This document shows positions 24,874 to 33,126 of a DNA stretch of 64,000 bases, in pieces. Positions within the stretch are counted from its first letter, which is position 1, and each line of letters begins with the position of its first letter. Source of the stretch: Pontibacter lucknowensis (GTDB lineage Bacteria > Bacteroidota > Bacteroidia > Cytophagales > Hymenobacteraceae); assembly GCF_900156415.1 (NCBI RefSeq), contig NZ_FTNM01000001.1:992001-1056000 (forward strand), in the 5' to 3' direction. Position numbers and translations under genes: made by a program. The notes below the pieces were generated by a model. That model worked only from the letters and a program-made list of their open reading frames with translations. It made no database searches and had not been told where the DNA came from.

Positions 24874-25416
24874 ATGATCAGGAAAACATTGCTTACTCTA
24901 TTCGGTGCTTGCACCATCCTGGCTACTCAGGCGCAGGATATGTCCGATGCAAAGCCACAAGCCTCAGCACCGTATAAGGCAGCTGTCGGACTTCGCTATA
25001 CTGTAGCAGGCTCAGGTTACACAGACCTTGGCATAACAGCGAAATACTTTGTGACCGAACAATCGGCCTTGGAAGCTTATGTCATGATACCTTCTAACTC
25101 AAGTGACTTCCTGGCTTCCCTTAGCTATGTTTGGCAACCAAAGTTGTCTTTCTCAGAACGCTTTAGACCCTATGCAGGCGTGGGAGTTGGCGTACTGCGT
25201 CATACAAGCATACGATACCCCATGGATGGAAAAACCTATACCAGCCCCGTAGCATTTGGAACGGTTGGTGTAGAGTACCAATTTAAAAAGCTGCCGTTGG
25301 CCCTTTCGGTAGATTACCGCACACCACTTTTTACTACCGGAGTGAATGCACCACATTACAACAACAGGAGTCAGATCAGCAACATCGGGGTCGGCCTTAA
25401 GTATACTTTCCGCTAA
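24874..25416 (+). CDS. Small outer-membrane barrel protein, tandem copy 2
   Basis: 180 residues, signal peptide ending ATQAQ. It matches copy 1 along its whole length: SAPYKAAVGLRY, LGITAKYFVTEQSALEAY, LASLSYVWQPKL, RPYAGVGVGVL and the same last eight residues GLKYTFR preceded by IGV. The loops differ most, as expected for surface-exposed parts. A terminator follows at 25441. Confidence 0.75.
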   Translation: MIRKTLLTLFGACTILATQAQDMSDAKPQASAPYKAAVGLRYTVAGSGYTDLGITAKYFVTEQSALEAYVMIPSNSSDFLASLSYVWQPKLSFSERFRPYAGVGVGVLRHTSIRYPMDGKTYTSPVAFGTVGVEYQFKKLPLALSVDYRTPLFTTGVNAPHYNNRSQISNIGVGLKYTFR

Positions 25417-25440
25417 GGTATACCCCAGGTCTAAAACAGC

Positions 25441-25481
25441 ATCGGCGGCTACAGTGCAAGACTATAGCCGCCGATTTTTTT
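25441..25481 (+). terminator. Terminator after the tandem barrel genes
   Basis: Perfect 10-bp stem ATCGGCGGCT / AGCCGCCGAT followed by TTTTTTT. Confidence 0.8.
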
Positions 25482-25489
25482 ATGCTTAA

Positions 25490-25507
25490 AGGTATAGCGC
25501 TATACCT
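25490..25507. repeat. 18-bp perfect palindrome of the GGTATAG motif
   Basis: AGGTATAGC and GCTATACCT abut with no spacer, one base before the stop codon of the PorE-like gene. Confidence 0.7.
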
Positions 25508-25508
25508 G

Positions 25509-27458
25509 TTACTCCTGAATGCGAACCACCTTGAACTCGGTGCGGCGGTTGCGCTGGTGCTCTTCCTCGGTCTTGGCATTGCGCACCACCGGGCGACTCT
25601 CGCCGTAGCCTCTGGCCGTAATGCGCGACTTGTCTATACCTTTTGAGATGATGTAATTTACGGCTGACTGCGCACGTCGCTGTGACAGGTCTTGGTTATA
25701 CACATCAACGCCACGGGAGTCGGTATGCGAGCTTAGCTCAATGGAAATCTGCGGATTATCCACCAGTATCTGCACCAGCTTGTCGAGTTCTTCGGCTGCG
25801 TCTGGCCTGATGTCGGCTTTGTCGAAGTCGTAGAAGATGTTCTCGAGCACAATCGCTTTCTCTTTCACGATCTCGGTCAGGAGCAGGTCAGCGGTGAGGC
25901 GCACCTCGTTTACTTCGTTTGGCAACTGATTTTGTGGTGGCATTTTGCCCACAGTGCTCACTCGCTGGCGCGCAGCAAAGAAACCAGCTTTTTCGGATAG
26001 CAGTGAATAAGTAGAAGCACTGTCGAGCGCAAAGGTGAATTTGCCTTCTTCATCAGCGGTAGTTTCGGCTATTTTCTGTCCACGGTTATCCTGCAGCACC
26101 ACCGGTATGTTAGGCACTACGGTTTGCTGCTTGTCTTTGTCGCGACGCTGGTACACCGTACCGTCCACGAAGAAATTCACCAGCTTGCGTGCCGATCGGG
26201 CAATCGCGTAGATATCGTCGCCTCCCTTGCCGCCTTCGCGGTTAGAGGAGATATACCCTTTGAAAGCATCCTGGAAGAAAATACCGAAATCGTCGCCGCT
26301 GGAGTTAACCGGCACCCCCATGTTCACGGGCTTGCCTTCTTCAATCTTAAAGACATCGAGCCCGCCCAAGCCTGGCAAACCGTCGGATGCAATGTATAGA
26401 GTGCCATCAGGTGCCACATGCACATAGCTTTCGTTACCTGGCGTGTTGATATCCGGTCCGAGGTTTTCGGGTGCCGAGAAACGTCCGTTGTCGTCTATAG
26501 TCGTTTTGTAGATGTCGTTGCCACCCAAGCCACCGCGGCGGTCAGAGGAGAAGTAAAGTGTTCTGCCGTCAGGAGAGAAAGCCGGAGAAGAATCCCAGGC
26601 CCGCGGATCGCTGATGTTCAGCAGCTTTGGCTCTGTCCAAGCGTTGGAGCGGTAAAAAGAGATGAACAAATCCACGTTGCGGCGGCCTTTCTTAGTACCT
26701 TCGTTGCCTCGGGCAAATACCATCGTGTTGCCTTCGTCAGCAAAGGTTGCCAGCGCCTCGTGCAGGTCATCAGTGTTTATACCTTCCAGTTTGCGCACGG
26801 CAGCTCCCAGGTTGGCCGAGTCGGCATCCAACGTGGTGGCATACAGGTTCAGGAAACCTTCGCCGTTGCCCAGGTAGGTCTTGCCCGGTCCGCGTGTAGA
26901 CGAGAAGATCAGTTCGTTGCCGCGCACAAAAGGAGCAAAGTCGGAGCCTTCGGTATTCAGCGCCTCCAGGTTGTAGATCTCGAAGCCCGTGTTCTTTTTC
27001 AGGATGCCGCTCAGCTGGCTTAAAGTCTCTACTTCGCGCAAAGCCAGCGTCTTAAGTTCCTGCTTGCTACCAATGCGGGCGTAATCCTGCATCTGACCCA
27101 AGGCGGCTTCGTACTTGCCATTGGCCTTTAGGGCCATGCCGTAGTAGAAGAATCCCTCCTCTTTGCGGTAGTTGTTATCGAGTGCGGCTTTGTAATAAGT
27201 CTCGGCCTCTGCTAGTCGGTTAGACAAGCGATAGGATTCCGCAATGCGGTAATTGATCTCGCCGGTGTTGTTTGCCCCCTTAAGTGCCTGCTTGTAGTAT
27301 TCGATGGCCCGCTCATACTGCTCTTCTCCGAAGCGCTTGTCGGCCTTGCTGAGGTACATGCCCGCCCCACAGGAGCTAAGCACCACTGCCAGCAACAAAA
27401 CAGCTGCTGTAAACTTCAGGTAATGGGCCACTGACTTGGTCGATAGCGTCTGCTGCAT
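25509..27458 (-). CDS. OmpA-family lipoprotein, PorE-like type IX secretion component
   Basis: 649 residues from the ATG at 27458; an upstream in-frame ATG at 27548 would precede the signal peptide by 30 residues and overlap the next gene, so I reject it. The lipobox cysteine is residue 30 (VVLSSCG). Domains in order: TPR repeats (about 35-150), WD40-like PD40 propeller (about 190-420, with SPDGRTLYFSSDRRGGLGGNDIY), carboxypeptidase-regulatory-like sandwich (about 445-520) and OmpA C-terminal peptidoglycan-binding domain (about 540-645, with SHTDSRGVDVYNQDLSQRRA). This TPR-PD40-CRD-OmpA order is that of PorE of Porphyromonas gingivalis. Related proteins may have other envelope roles. Confidence 0.82.
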   Translation of the reverse strand: MQQTLSTKSVAHYLKFTAAVLLLAVVLSSCGAGMYLSKADKRFGEEQYERAIEYYKQALKGANNTGEINYRIAESYRLSNRLAEAETYYKAALDNNYRKEEGFFYYGMALKANGKYEAALGQMQDYARIGSKQELKTLALREVETLSQLSGILKKNTGFEIYNLEALNTEGSDFAPFVRGNELIFSSTRGPGKTYLGNGEGFLNLYATTLDADSANLGAAVRKLEGINTDDLHEALATFADEGNTMVFARGNEGTKKGRRNVDLFISFYRSNAWTEPKLLNISDPRAWDSSPAFSPDGRTLYFSSDRRGGLGGNDIYKTTIDDNGRFSAPENLGPDINTPGNESYVHVAPDGTLYIASDGLPGLGGLDVFKIEEGKPVNMGVPVNSSGDDFGIFFQDAFKGYISSNREGGKGGDDIYAIARSARKLVNFFVDGTVYQRRDKDKQQTVVPNIPVVLQDNRGQKIAETTADEEGKFTFALDSASTYSLLSEKAGFFAARQRVSTVGKMPPQNQLPNEVNEVRLTADLLLTEIVKEKAIVLENIFYDFDKADIRPDAAEELDKLVQILVDNPQISIELSSHTDSRGVDVYNQDLSQRRAQSAVNYIISKGIDKSRITARGYGESRPVVRNAKTEEEHQRNRRTEFKVVRIQE

Positions 27459-27483
27459 GGGGGTAGGTTTTGAATTAGCGGAT

Positions 27484-27966
27484 CTAAAAATACCTGGAAA
27501 GCCAACTCTGCTGCGCCGGTCGAGGCCAGGCATCCTGCAACTCTCCATAATTATTTACCAATGTATCAAAATATAAGGTCTGCCCGTCTATTTCGCCAGC
27601 GGCCACTTTATTTTTTAATTCGTTCATACCCACCACCTGCACTTCTCCGTCTTTCAAAAAAGCTAATCGGGTACGGTCGAAAAACGAAACCCCTAAGCGC
27701 TGCTCCAGTTCCCTCACAAAAGCCACCGACTTGTCTATAGAGCAACCACTGGCAGAGGTAACGGTCTCGTTGTTGGCCAGCACCAAAAAGCGGTTGTGCA
27801 ACAAGCTAGCCGACGCCTGCAGCCCCTTGCCATGACTGCTCCAGTCAGTAGCAAAACGCTCCAGCATTGGTTTTATTTCTTCCTGCTCAGCCTCTGTCAA
27901 AGCCCTGTCAGCCTGGTAGATCCAGAGCCGAGCCTGCGGTGGCAATTGGTCAAAAGGAATGTACAT
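27484..27966 (-). CDS. Conserved hypothetical protein, often mislabelled ABC transporter ATPase
   Basis: 160 residues. The start MYIPFDQLPPQARLWIYQAD is recognisable from Bacteroidota databases, where the family is commonly labelled an ABC transporter ATPase. I find no Walker A, signature or Walker B motif, so that label is not supported. It has a single CS pair (ASGCSIDKS, about residue 80) that could matter for redox or metal binding. The gene ends 25 bases before the PorE-like start and may share its transcript. Confidence 0.75.
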   Translation of the reverse strand: MYIPFDQLPPQARLWIYQADRALTEAEQEEIKPMLERFATDWSSHGKGLQASASLLHNRFLVLANNETVTSASGCSIDKSVAFVRELEQRLGVSFFDRTRLAFLKDGEVQVVGMNELKNKVAAGEIDGQTLYFDTLVNNYGELQDAWPRPAQQSWLSRYF

Positions 27967-27975
27967 TTTTTCTTA

Positions 27976-28116
27976 TTGATTGTTAATTGTTGATTGTTGT
28001 TTTTGAAGCTTTGCTCATTGATGATGTCGTACCTGAAAAGCTGCATCTGTCCTCACTTATAAAAGCAGGTATAGCTGAATCCATTCCCGATCAAACAATC
28101 ATCAATTAACAATCAA
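27976..28116. repeat. Inverted TTGATTG / CAATCAA tracts, intergenic unit 1
   Basis: TTGATTGTTAATTG (27976-27989) is exactly complementary to CAATTAACAATCAA (28103-28116). Both lie within longer runs of the same repeated words. A similar pair of tracts fills the gap on the other side of the Fe-S gene. Confidence 0.55.
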
Positions 28117-28126
28117 CAATCAGGTA

Positions 28127-28945
28127 TTACTTACTAAGACCTTCAGCTTGAGCGATCAGCTCGGCGATGTCAAAAACTTTTACGCTTTCTTCCTGTTCCT
28201 TGTTCTTCACACCGTCGCTCATCATCACCATGCAGAACGGGCAGGCTGTCGCGATTACGCCACTGCCGCTACCCAGTGTAGCCAGGGCCTCTTCCGTACG
28301 TTCAATGTTGATGTCTTTGTTACCTGGCTCCGGCTCTTTGAACATCTGGGCACCGCCGGCACCACAGCAAAGTCCGTTGGCGCGGCTGCGCTTCATCTCT
28401 ACCAGGTCAGCATCCAGTGCGGCCAGTACGTCGCGCGGTGCTTCGTAAATGTCGTTGGCGCGGCCCAGGTAGCAGGAGTCATGGAACGTGATGCGCTTGC
28501 CTTTGAAAGCCTCGCCACCCTGTACCTTCACTTTGCCTTCGTTAATGAGCTGCTGCAGGAACGTGGAATGGTGGATCACCTCGTAGTTACCGCCTAGGTC
28601 TGGGTATTCGTTTTTCAGCGTGTTGAAGCAGTGCGGGCAGGCCGTTACGATCTTCTTCACATTGTAAGCGTTGAGCACCTCGATGTTGGTAATAGCCTGC
28701 ATCTGGAACAGGAACTCATTACCGGCACGTTTGGCTGGTTCGCCTGTACAGCTTTCTTCTGTACCTAATACGGCATATTTTACGCCTACGTGCTCCAAAA
28801 TCTGCACAAAGGAACGGGTTACACGCTTGTAACGGTCGTCGAACGAACCGGCACAGCCAACCCAGAACAGCACTTCCGGTTCTTCACCATTCGCTGCCAT
28901 TTCTGCCATAGTTGGCACTTTAACTAATCTTTTATTCTCTTCCAT
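28127..28945 (-). CDS. CCG-domain Fe-S oxidoreductase subunit (HdrB/LutA-like)
   Basis: 272 residues from the ATG at 28945; an earlier in-frame ATG at 29017 would translate repeat DNA. Two cysteine-rich CCG domains are visible: VGCAGSFD with TACPHCFNTLKNEYP, and FHDSCYLGR with LCCGAGGAQMF and ACPFCMVMM. Such domains bind a [4Fe-4S] or noncubane cluster in heterodisulfide reductase, lactate and glycerol-3-phosphate oxidoreductases. It forms a pair with the membrane 4Fe-4S protein encoded just upstream, separated by 156 bases of repeat DNA. The likely role is the cytoplasmic half of a quinone-reducing complex. Confidence 0.85.
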   Translation of the reverse strand: MEENKRLVKVPTMAEMAANGEEPEVLFWVGCAGSFDDRYKRVTRSFVQILEHVGVKYAVLGTEESCTGEPAKRAGNEFLFQMQAITNIEVLNAYNVKKIVTACPHCFNTLKNEYPDLGGNYEVIHHSTFLQQLINEGKVKVQGGEAFKGKRITFHDSCYLGRANDIYEAPRDVLAALDADLVEMKRSRANGLCCGAGGAQMFKEPEPGNKDINIERTEEALATLGSGSGVIATACPFCMVMMSDGVKNKEQEESVKVFDIAELIAQAEGLSK

Positions 28946-28957
28946 CTGGTAGGTTAT

Positions 28958-29100
28958 GAATTGTTGATTGATGATTGTTGATTTTACACTTCCACAGGTT
29001 TTGCTATACCTTATCAAAGGCCTTGAGCTTTTCCCAAGTCAAGCGTCACAATCAATCATAACAGTCAACATATAAGCAATTAACAATAAGCAATCAGCAA
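28958..29100. repeat. TTGATTG / CAATCAA tracts, intergenic unit 2
   Basis: A TTGTTGATTGATGATTGTTG tract near 28960-28982 and a CAATTAACAATAAGCAATCA tract near 29078-29098 reproduce the layout of unit 1, again about 90 bases apart. Confidence 0.45.
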
Positions 29101-29101
29101 T

Positions 29102-30475
29102 TTAATTCTTCGAAGGTACATATATGTCCTCGGCCCAGTTGAAGCGGTCGGACGGTGAGAAGGCCCATGGGGCACCGTTGTTTTCGATGTTGGTGAACAT
29201 GGCGTTAACAGAAGCGGGCGCAGCCGACTCCTCCAGCACCAGGTAGCGGCGCAGGTCCATGATCGTAGACAGCTGGTCGATGTTCACCGGGCAGGACTCC
29301 ACGCAGGCGTTGCAGGTAGTACAAGCCCAGAGTTCCTCTGGTGTGATGTAGCCACGCAGCAAGGTTTTCTCGTCTGTAGTTTCAACACGTTCAACCCCCA
29401 ATTCTTTGTAGTGGTTCGGGGCGAAGATGGCCGGATGCTCGCCTTTCTCCTCCATGCGGTCGCGGGTATCCATCACGATCTTGCGTGGCGAAAGCAGCTT
29501 GCCTGTAATATTAGCCGGGCACACAGAGGTACAGCGGCCGCACTCCGTACAGGTATAGGAGTCCATCAGCTGTTTCCAGGTCAGGTCTTCCACATCCTTC
29601 GCACCGAAGCGCTGCACGATCGGATTACCTTCTGCGTCCATTTCCGGCGCCGGCGGCTGGTAGCTTGGATCCAGCATGGCTTTGATCTCGTGCGTAATAG
29701 CCGGGTTCGTCGTGAACTTACCTTTTGGCAGAAGCTTCGAGTAATACACGTTCGGGAAAGCCATGATGATGTGGAAGTGCTTCGAACTCGGCAGGTAGTT
29801 CATAAAGGCCAGAATACCGATGATGTGGAACCACCAGCCTACACGCTCTATGATGTGCAGGCTGGTCGGGTTGTCGCCAAAGATATTTACGAACATCTGG
29901 CTGACCGGGTAGCTGCCTGCCACTTCGCCGCCTTCCATCTGTACCAGCTTCAAACCAGCGATGTTGAAGGCAAACAAGGCAAACATCAGCACGATCTCGG
30001 TAATCAGGATAAAGTTCGCATCCAGCTTTGGCCAGGCGCGCATTTCTACGCCACTTGCCAGGCGCGGCACCTTCGTCACGTTACGCCTCCAGAGGAAGAT
30101 CACGCAGGCGATGATTACCAGCGCAGCCAGTATTTCATTAATGAACATCAAGGCGCTGTAAACCGGTCCAAGGAAAGCCAGTACGCGGTGCGTGGCAAAT
30201 ACCCCATCGATCAGGATCTCGATCACCTCGATGTTGATCACCAGAAAGCCTACATACACGAACAGATGCAGCACGGCCGGTAGCATGCGCTTGAACATCT
30301 TCTGCTGTCCGAAGGCAACCAGCAAAGTTTTGTTGATGCGCTCCGATGGGTTATCCGTCAGATCGACGTCACGGCCCATCAGAATGTTCTTGCGAATCTT
30401 GCGGATCTGCCACACAAACAGGCCAATGCCCAGGCCTGCTACAATCAGGAAGATAATGTTCTCGAGTTGAATCAC
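29102..30475 (-). CDS. Membrane-bound 4Fe-4S oxidoreductase subunit (HdrE/HdrD-like, possible electron transfer to menaquinone)
   Basis: 457 residues. Five hydrophobic segments in the first 240 residues form a b-cytochrome-like membrane domain; histidines occur in several helices. Two ferredoxin-type motifs follow, CTECGRCTSVCP at 309-320 and CTTCNACVESCP at 385-396. With the CCG protein downstream it resembles a split version of the electron-transferring-flavoprotein:menaquinone oxidoreductase, in which membrane, ferredoxin and CCG parts are fused. Acyl-CoA dehydrogenase is also encoded in the window (35565), though not beside it. Heterodisulfide reductase as such is unlikely in this organism. 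Confidence 0.85.
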   Translation of the reverse strand: MIQLENIIFLIVAGLGIGLFVWQIRKIRKNILMGRDVDLTDNPSERINKTLLVAFGQQKMFKRMLPAVLHLFVYVGFLVINIEVIEILIDGVFATHRVLAFLGPVYSALMFINEILAALVIIACVIFLWRRNVTKVPRLASGVEMRAWPKLDANFILITEIVLMFALFAFNIAGLKLVQMEGGEVAGSYPVSQMFVNIFGDNPTSLHIIERVGWWFHIIGILAFMNYLPSSKHFHIIMAFPNVYYSKLLPKGKFTTNPAITHEIKAMLDPSYQPPAPEMDAEGNPIVQRFGAKDVEDLTWKQLMDSYTCTECGRCTSVCPANITGKLLSPRKIVMDTRDRMEEKGEHPAIFAPNHYKELGVERVETTDEKTLLRGYITPEELWACTTCNACVESCPVNIDQLSTIMDLRRYLVLEESAAPASVNAMFTNIENNGAPWAFSPSDRFNWAEDIYVPSKN

Positions 30476-30577
30476 GGTGAATTATTCGTTATACATACCA
30501 ATTCGTAGATAAAGATAGCAGAATAGTGAGAATAAACGTATACAAGGCCACTTTTTTAAAATATTTTTGCCTGAAAG

Positions 30578-30608
30578 TTTGCGTCTTCGATTTTGGTTAC
30601 TACTTTTG
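30578..30608 (+). promoter_or_regulatory. Bacteroidota-type promoter for tRNA-Phe
   Basis: TTTG (30578-30581), a 19-base spacer and TACTTTTG (30601-30608): an exact consensus match 35 bases before the mature tRNA. Confidence 0.7.
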
Positions 30609-30643
30609 CATACCCTTTCGGAAGAGGGGGTCACAATGGAGCT

Positions 30644-30719
30644 GGTGATGTAGCTCAGTTGGTAGAGCAATGGACTGAAAATCCATGTGTCGTTGGTTCG
30701 ATTCCAATCATCACCACCA
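30644..30719 (+). tRNA. tRNA-Phe (anticodon GAA)
   Basis: Acceptor GGTGATG (30644-30650) pairs with CATCACC (30709-30715). The D-arm is GCTCAGTTGGTAGAGC, the anticodon stem ATGGA/TCCAT has loop CTGAAAA, giving GAA, and the T-arm contains GGTTCGATTCC. The discriminator is A and CCA is encoded at 30717-30719. It stands alone, with a promoter upstream and a terminator downstream. Confidence 0.97.
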
Positions 30720-30724
30720 GCTTA

Positions 30725-30757
30725 AACCCTTACCCTAACCGGTAAGGGTTTTTTGTT
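30725..30757 (+). terminator. Terminator of tRNA-Phe
   Basis: AACCCTTACC / GGTAAGGGTT stem with a 6-base loop, then TTTTGTTTTT. Confidence 0.8.
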
Positions 30758-30884
30758 TTTATACCCTTCTCCTTTCTGCTGCCCTACTATACTTTATAAT
30801 AAGCCGCTGGTTGTCTAAATTGTTTTCGGGCTGTAATTCTTCCCGCATTTTAGTACCTTAGCTGTTACAACACTTATTGCCATC

Positions 30885-30995
30885 ATGAAAAGAATTTTCT
30901 GGAGCGCCATTTTTGCGGGCATGGCTGCCGGTATCGGTACTGTGCTTGCATTGGCTCTTATCTATATGTTTTTCATCCAAAACATACAGTTTTAG
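30885..30995 (+). CDS. 36-residue membrane peptide
   Basis: ATG at 30885, TAG at 30993-30995, 36 residues: a positively charged start (MKRIFWS), one hydrophobic helix and a short polar end (IQNIQF). The stop is 3 bases before the ATG of the TlpA-like gene. Its start KRIFWSA resembles that gene's own signal anchor (RRKIFWTA), as if the helix had been duplicated. It is too short for most annotation pipelines. The match in style and tight coupling suggest it is real. Confidence 0.55.
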   Translation: MKRIFWSAIFAGMAAGIGTVLALALIYMFFIQNIQF

Positions 30996-30998
30996 CAT

Positions 30999-31505
30999 AT
31001 GACCCGACGAAAAATATTCTGGACTGCTTATGCCGTTGGTTTTGCCGTAGCGGGTGTTATTGCAGTGTTTGCCTTTTACATGCTCAATCAAACGGTACCG
31101 CAGCGTGTGAACTGGCAGGCACTTCAGCTTACAAGCCTGCAGGGCGAGCCTATCTCCATCGACAAGTATAAAGGAAGAGTGGTTGTGCTGAATGTGTGGG
31201 CTACCTGGTGCAAGCCCTGCATCGAAGAGATGCCCGCCATGGATCGCCTGCAACAGTTACACCCTGACAAGATAGCCGTCGTAACGATATCGGACGAGGA
31301 GTTGGAGAAAATCCTGAAATTCAGAAGCCGCCAGCCCTATAGCTTCACTTACCTCAAAGCCAATACCCCACTTGCTAACCAGCAACTGACAGTATACCCT
31401 ACTACTTATGTGCTGAACCCGAGCGGCGAAGTAAAAGAGATTTATCTGGGTGGTCAGGCCTGGGACAGTGAAAGGATGCAGAAGCGCTTGCTCAAATACT
31501 TTTAG
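30999..31505 (+). CDS. TlpA-like thioredoxin-fold thiol-disulfide oxidoreductase
   Basis: 168 residues. A single N-terminal hydrophobic segment (about 6-28) anchors the protein facing the periplasm. The thioredoxin fold has its active site in [10 protein letters not shown] (C71 and C74) and a cis-proline in the YPTTYVL segment. TlpA/ResA proteins reduce disulfides in the cell envelope, for example during cytochrome c maturation. The partner is unknown. It follows the 36-residue peptide by 3 bases and its stop overlaps the convergent DnaJ gene by 4 bases. Confidence 0.9.
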   Translation: MTRRKIFWTAYAVGFAVAGVIAVFAFYMLNQTVPQRVNWQALQLTSLQGEPISIDKYKGRVVVLNVWATWCKPCIEEMPAMDRLQQLHPDKIAVVTISDEELEKILKFRSRQPYSFTYLKANTPLANQQLTVYPTTYVLNPSGEVKEIYLGGQAWDSERMQKRLLKYF

Positions 31506-32599
31506 CGACAGTTAGCCCGCAGTTCCAGTACCGCCGCCGAGTAACCCAGGCGGTAAGCTTCTCTAAAGTGAGCACAGGCAGAATCAGGCTGTGCCTGCTC
31601 GAGCTCAGTGCGGCCAAGCAGGTAATACACCCGCCCATTGGCATTATCAGCCTGCAGCACCTGGCGGTAGTCTGCCTCCGAGGCGGCATATTCGCCTGTT
31701 TTGTAATACCCGAAGCCCCGGAAGGTCAACGCATTTGCCCAGGACTCACCTTTGGATGTATGTCGCAGAAAGCTGGTAAAGTCGGCTATGGCGGGCTCAA
31801 ACTTCTGCAGGTAAAACAAGCGCACTTCTCCCCTGTCTAACTGCGCGGTGTGTAATGTGCTGTCAAGCGTGAGCGCTATACCAAAATCCCTTTCGGCCTC
31901 CTGGTACTTCTCCAGCTTGGCCAGGCACTTGCCCCGCAACATAAACACTTCTCCAGAAGGACTGTCCTGCAATGCGATCACCTGATTCAGATCCTCCACA
32001 GCCGAGCGGTAATTCTCATACACATTCATCGAGATGCTTGCTCTTGTCAGGTAGGCGTCTGAATGCTTTGGGCGGAAATAGATTGCATCCGTGAGCAGGC
32101 TATGTGCGCTACTGTACTTGCCGTGTTCAATGTAGCTGAGTGCGGTCTTATACCTGTCTTCGCCTGTGATGTAGTCCATGGTAGACTTCAGCAGCACGCT
32201 GAACACGAACATGAAAGCGAAAAAACCGAGTGTGATGTACAGGTCCTTGCGCACAAAGCGGCGACCTTCGCGGCGAGGTATATTTTGGTAGTGACGCTCT
32301 GAAACCGGGGCCGGTGGCCGGGTTTGCCGGTAGCGGGGATTATGGTGCGGCTGATGCTGCCGTATGGCCTGTCGCTGTTCGCGCAGGTACTGCAGACGCA
32401 AATCATAGCGCACGCGCTTTTGGGGATCGGACAGGGTCTGATAAGCCGCGTTAACGACCTTGAACAATTCCTCCGCTCGTGCGTCGCCCGGGTTACGGTC
32501 AGGATGATACTTCAATGCCAGCCGCTTGTAAGCCAGCTTGATCTCCTGCGCCGAGGCCGTAGGACTCACGCCTAATGTGCTATATAGGTTATGCTCCAA
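31502..32599 (-). CDS. DnaJ-domain membrane protein with TPR repeats
   Basis: 365 residues. Residues 3-67 form a J domain with the HPD motif at 32-34 ([10 protein letters not shown]). A basic, proline-rich linker leads to one transmembrane helix (about 128-146), then TPR repeats (about 155-360). The J domain should face the cytoplasm and recruit DnaK to clients held near the membrane; the side on which the TPRs lie depends on topology that I cannot settle. It lacks the Gly/Phe and zinc-finger regions of true DnaJ. Confidence 0.85.
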   Translation of the reverse strand: MEHNLYSTLGVSPTASAQEIKLAYKRLALKYHPDRNPGDARAEELFKVVNAAYQTLSDPQKRVRYDLRLQYLREQRQAIRQHQPHHNPRYRQTRPPAPVSERHYQNIPRREGRRFVRKDLYITLGFFAFMFVFSVLLKSTMDYITGEDRYKTALSYIEHGKYSSAHSLLTDAIYFRPKHSDAYLTRASISMNVYENYRSAVEDLNQVIALQDSPSGEVFMLRGKCLAKLEKYQEAERDFGIALTLDSTLHTAQLDRGEVRLFYLQKFEPAIADFTSFLRHTSKGESWANALTFRGFGYYKTGEYAASEADYRQVLQADNANGRVYYLLGRTELEQAQPDSACAHFREAYRLGYSAAVLELRANCR

Positions 32600-32751
32600 A
32601 GAGACTAATGTAACAAAAAAGTGATACTTAAGTTAAGTAAACACGGACAAGATACAGCAAATTCCGTACTACAACTTTAACTGGTTATATCTTCCGCAAA
32701 TTTTTTAATCTAATAGCGTATACAGAAAAAGCACTAAAAAAGCTGGGCACT

Positions 32752-33126
32752 ATGAATGACAACGGCACAAGAGAGAAAAGTAATAACCTCATTGATAACT
32801 TAATGGGGTATATTGATACCCGCATAGACATTATACGTCTGGAAATACAGGAAAAGCTAAAAGCTGCTTTTGTAAGTGCGGTACATGGTGCCTTGTTGGC
32901 CTTTTTTGGCCTGATGAGCTTCCTTTTTGTTAGCATCTTTCTGGGCCTTCTGCTCAACCACCTCCTTGACAGCTCTTTCTGGGGCTTCGGCATTATCGCA
33001 CTATTCTATGTGATTGTGCTGGTGGTGCTGCTTGTTGGTCTCGACAAGAAAGTGTTTCAAGGCATGGCTGACAAAGCCTTTGATAATACGATATACAAAA
33101 CAGACAAAAGAGAGAAACAAGTATGA
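32752..33126 (+). CDS. Holin-superfamily (Phage_holin_3_6 / DUF1469-like) membrane protein
   Basis: 124 residues with an N-terminal amphipathic helix (YIDTRIDIIRLEIQEKLK) and two long hydrophobic segments (about 43-68 and 78-100). This is the layout of the Actinobacterial phage holin / DUF1469 family, which is widespread on chromosomes and has no proven lytic role. Its stop overlaps the next ATG as ATGA. Together the two genes look like a stress-related envelope pair. No lysis genes are near. Confidence 0.72.
   Translation: MNDNGTREKSNNLIDNLMGYIDTRIDIIRLEIQEKLKAAFVSAVHGALLAFFGLMSFLFVSIFLGLLLNHLLDSSFWGFGIIALFYVIVLVVLLVGLDKKVFQGMADKAFDNTIYKTDKREKQV

Noticed and set aside
27484..27966. ABC transporter ATPase, the usual database label
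   Set aside because: No Walker A, signature or Walker B motif is present in the 160 residues.
27967..29101. CRISPR array from the CAATCA/TTGATTG tracts
   Set aside because: The repeats are short, of irregular spacing and in inverted orientation; there are no cas genes.
32752..33126. Possible prophage because of a holin-like gene
   Set aside because: No endolysin, capsid, tail or integrase genes nearby; this holin superfamily is common on chromosomes. The GH25 gene is 21 kb away in another context.
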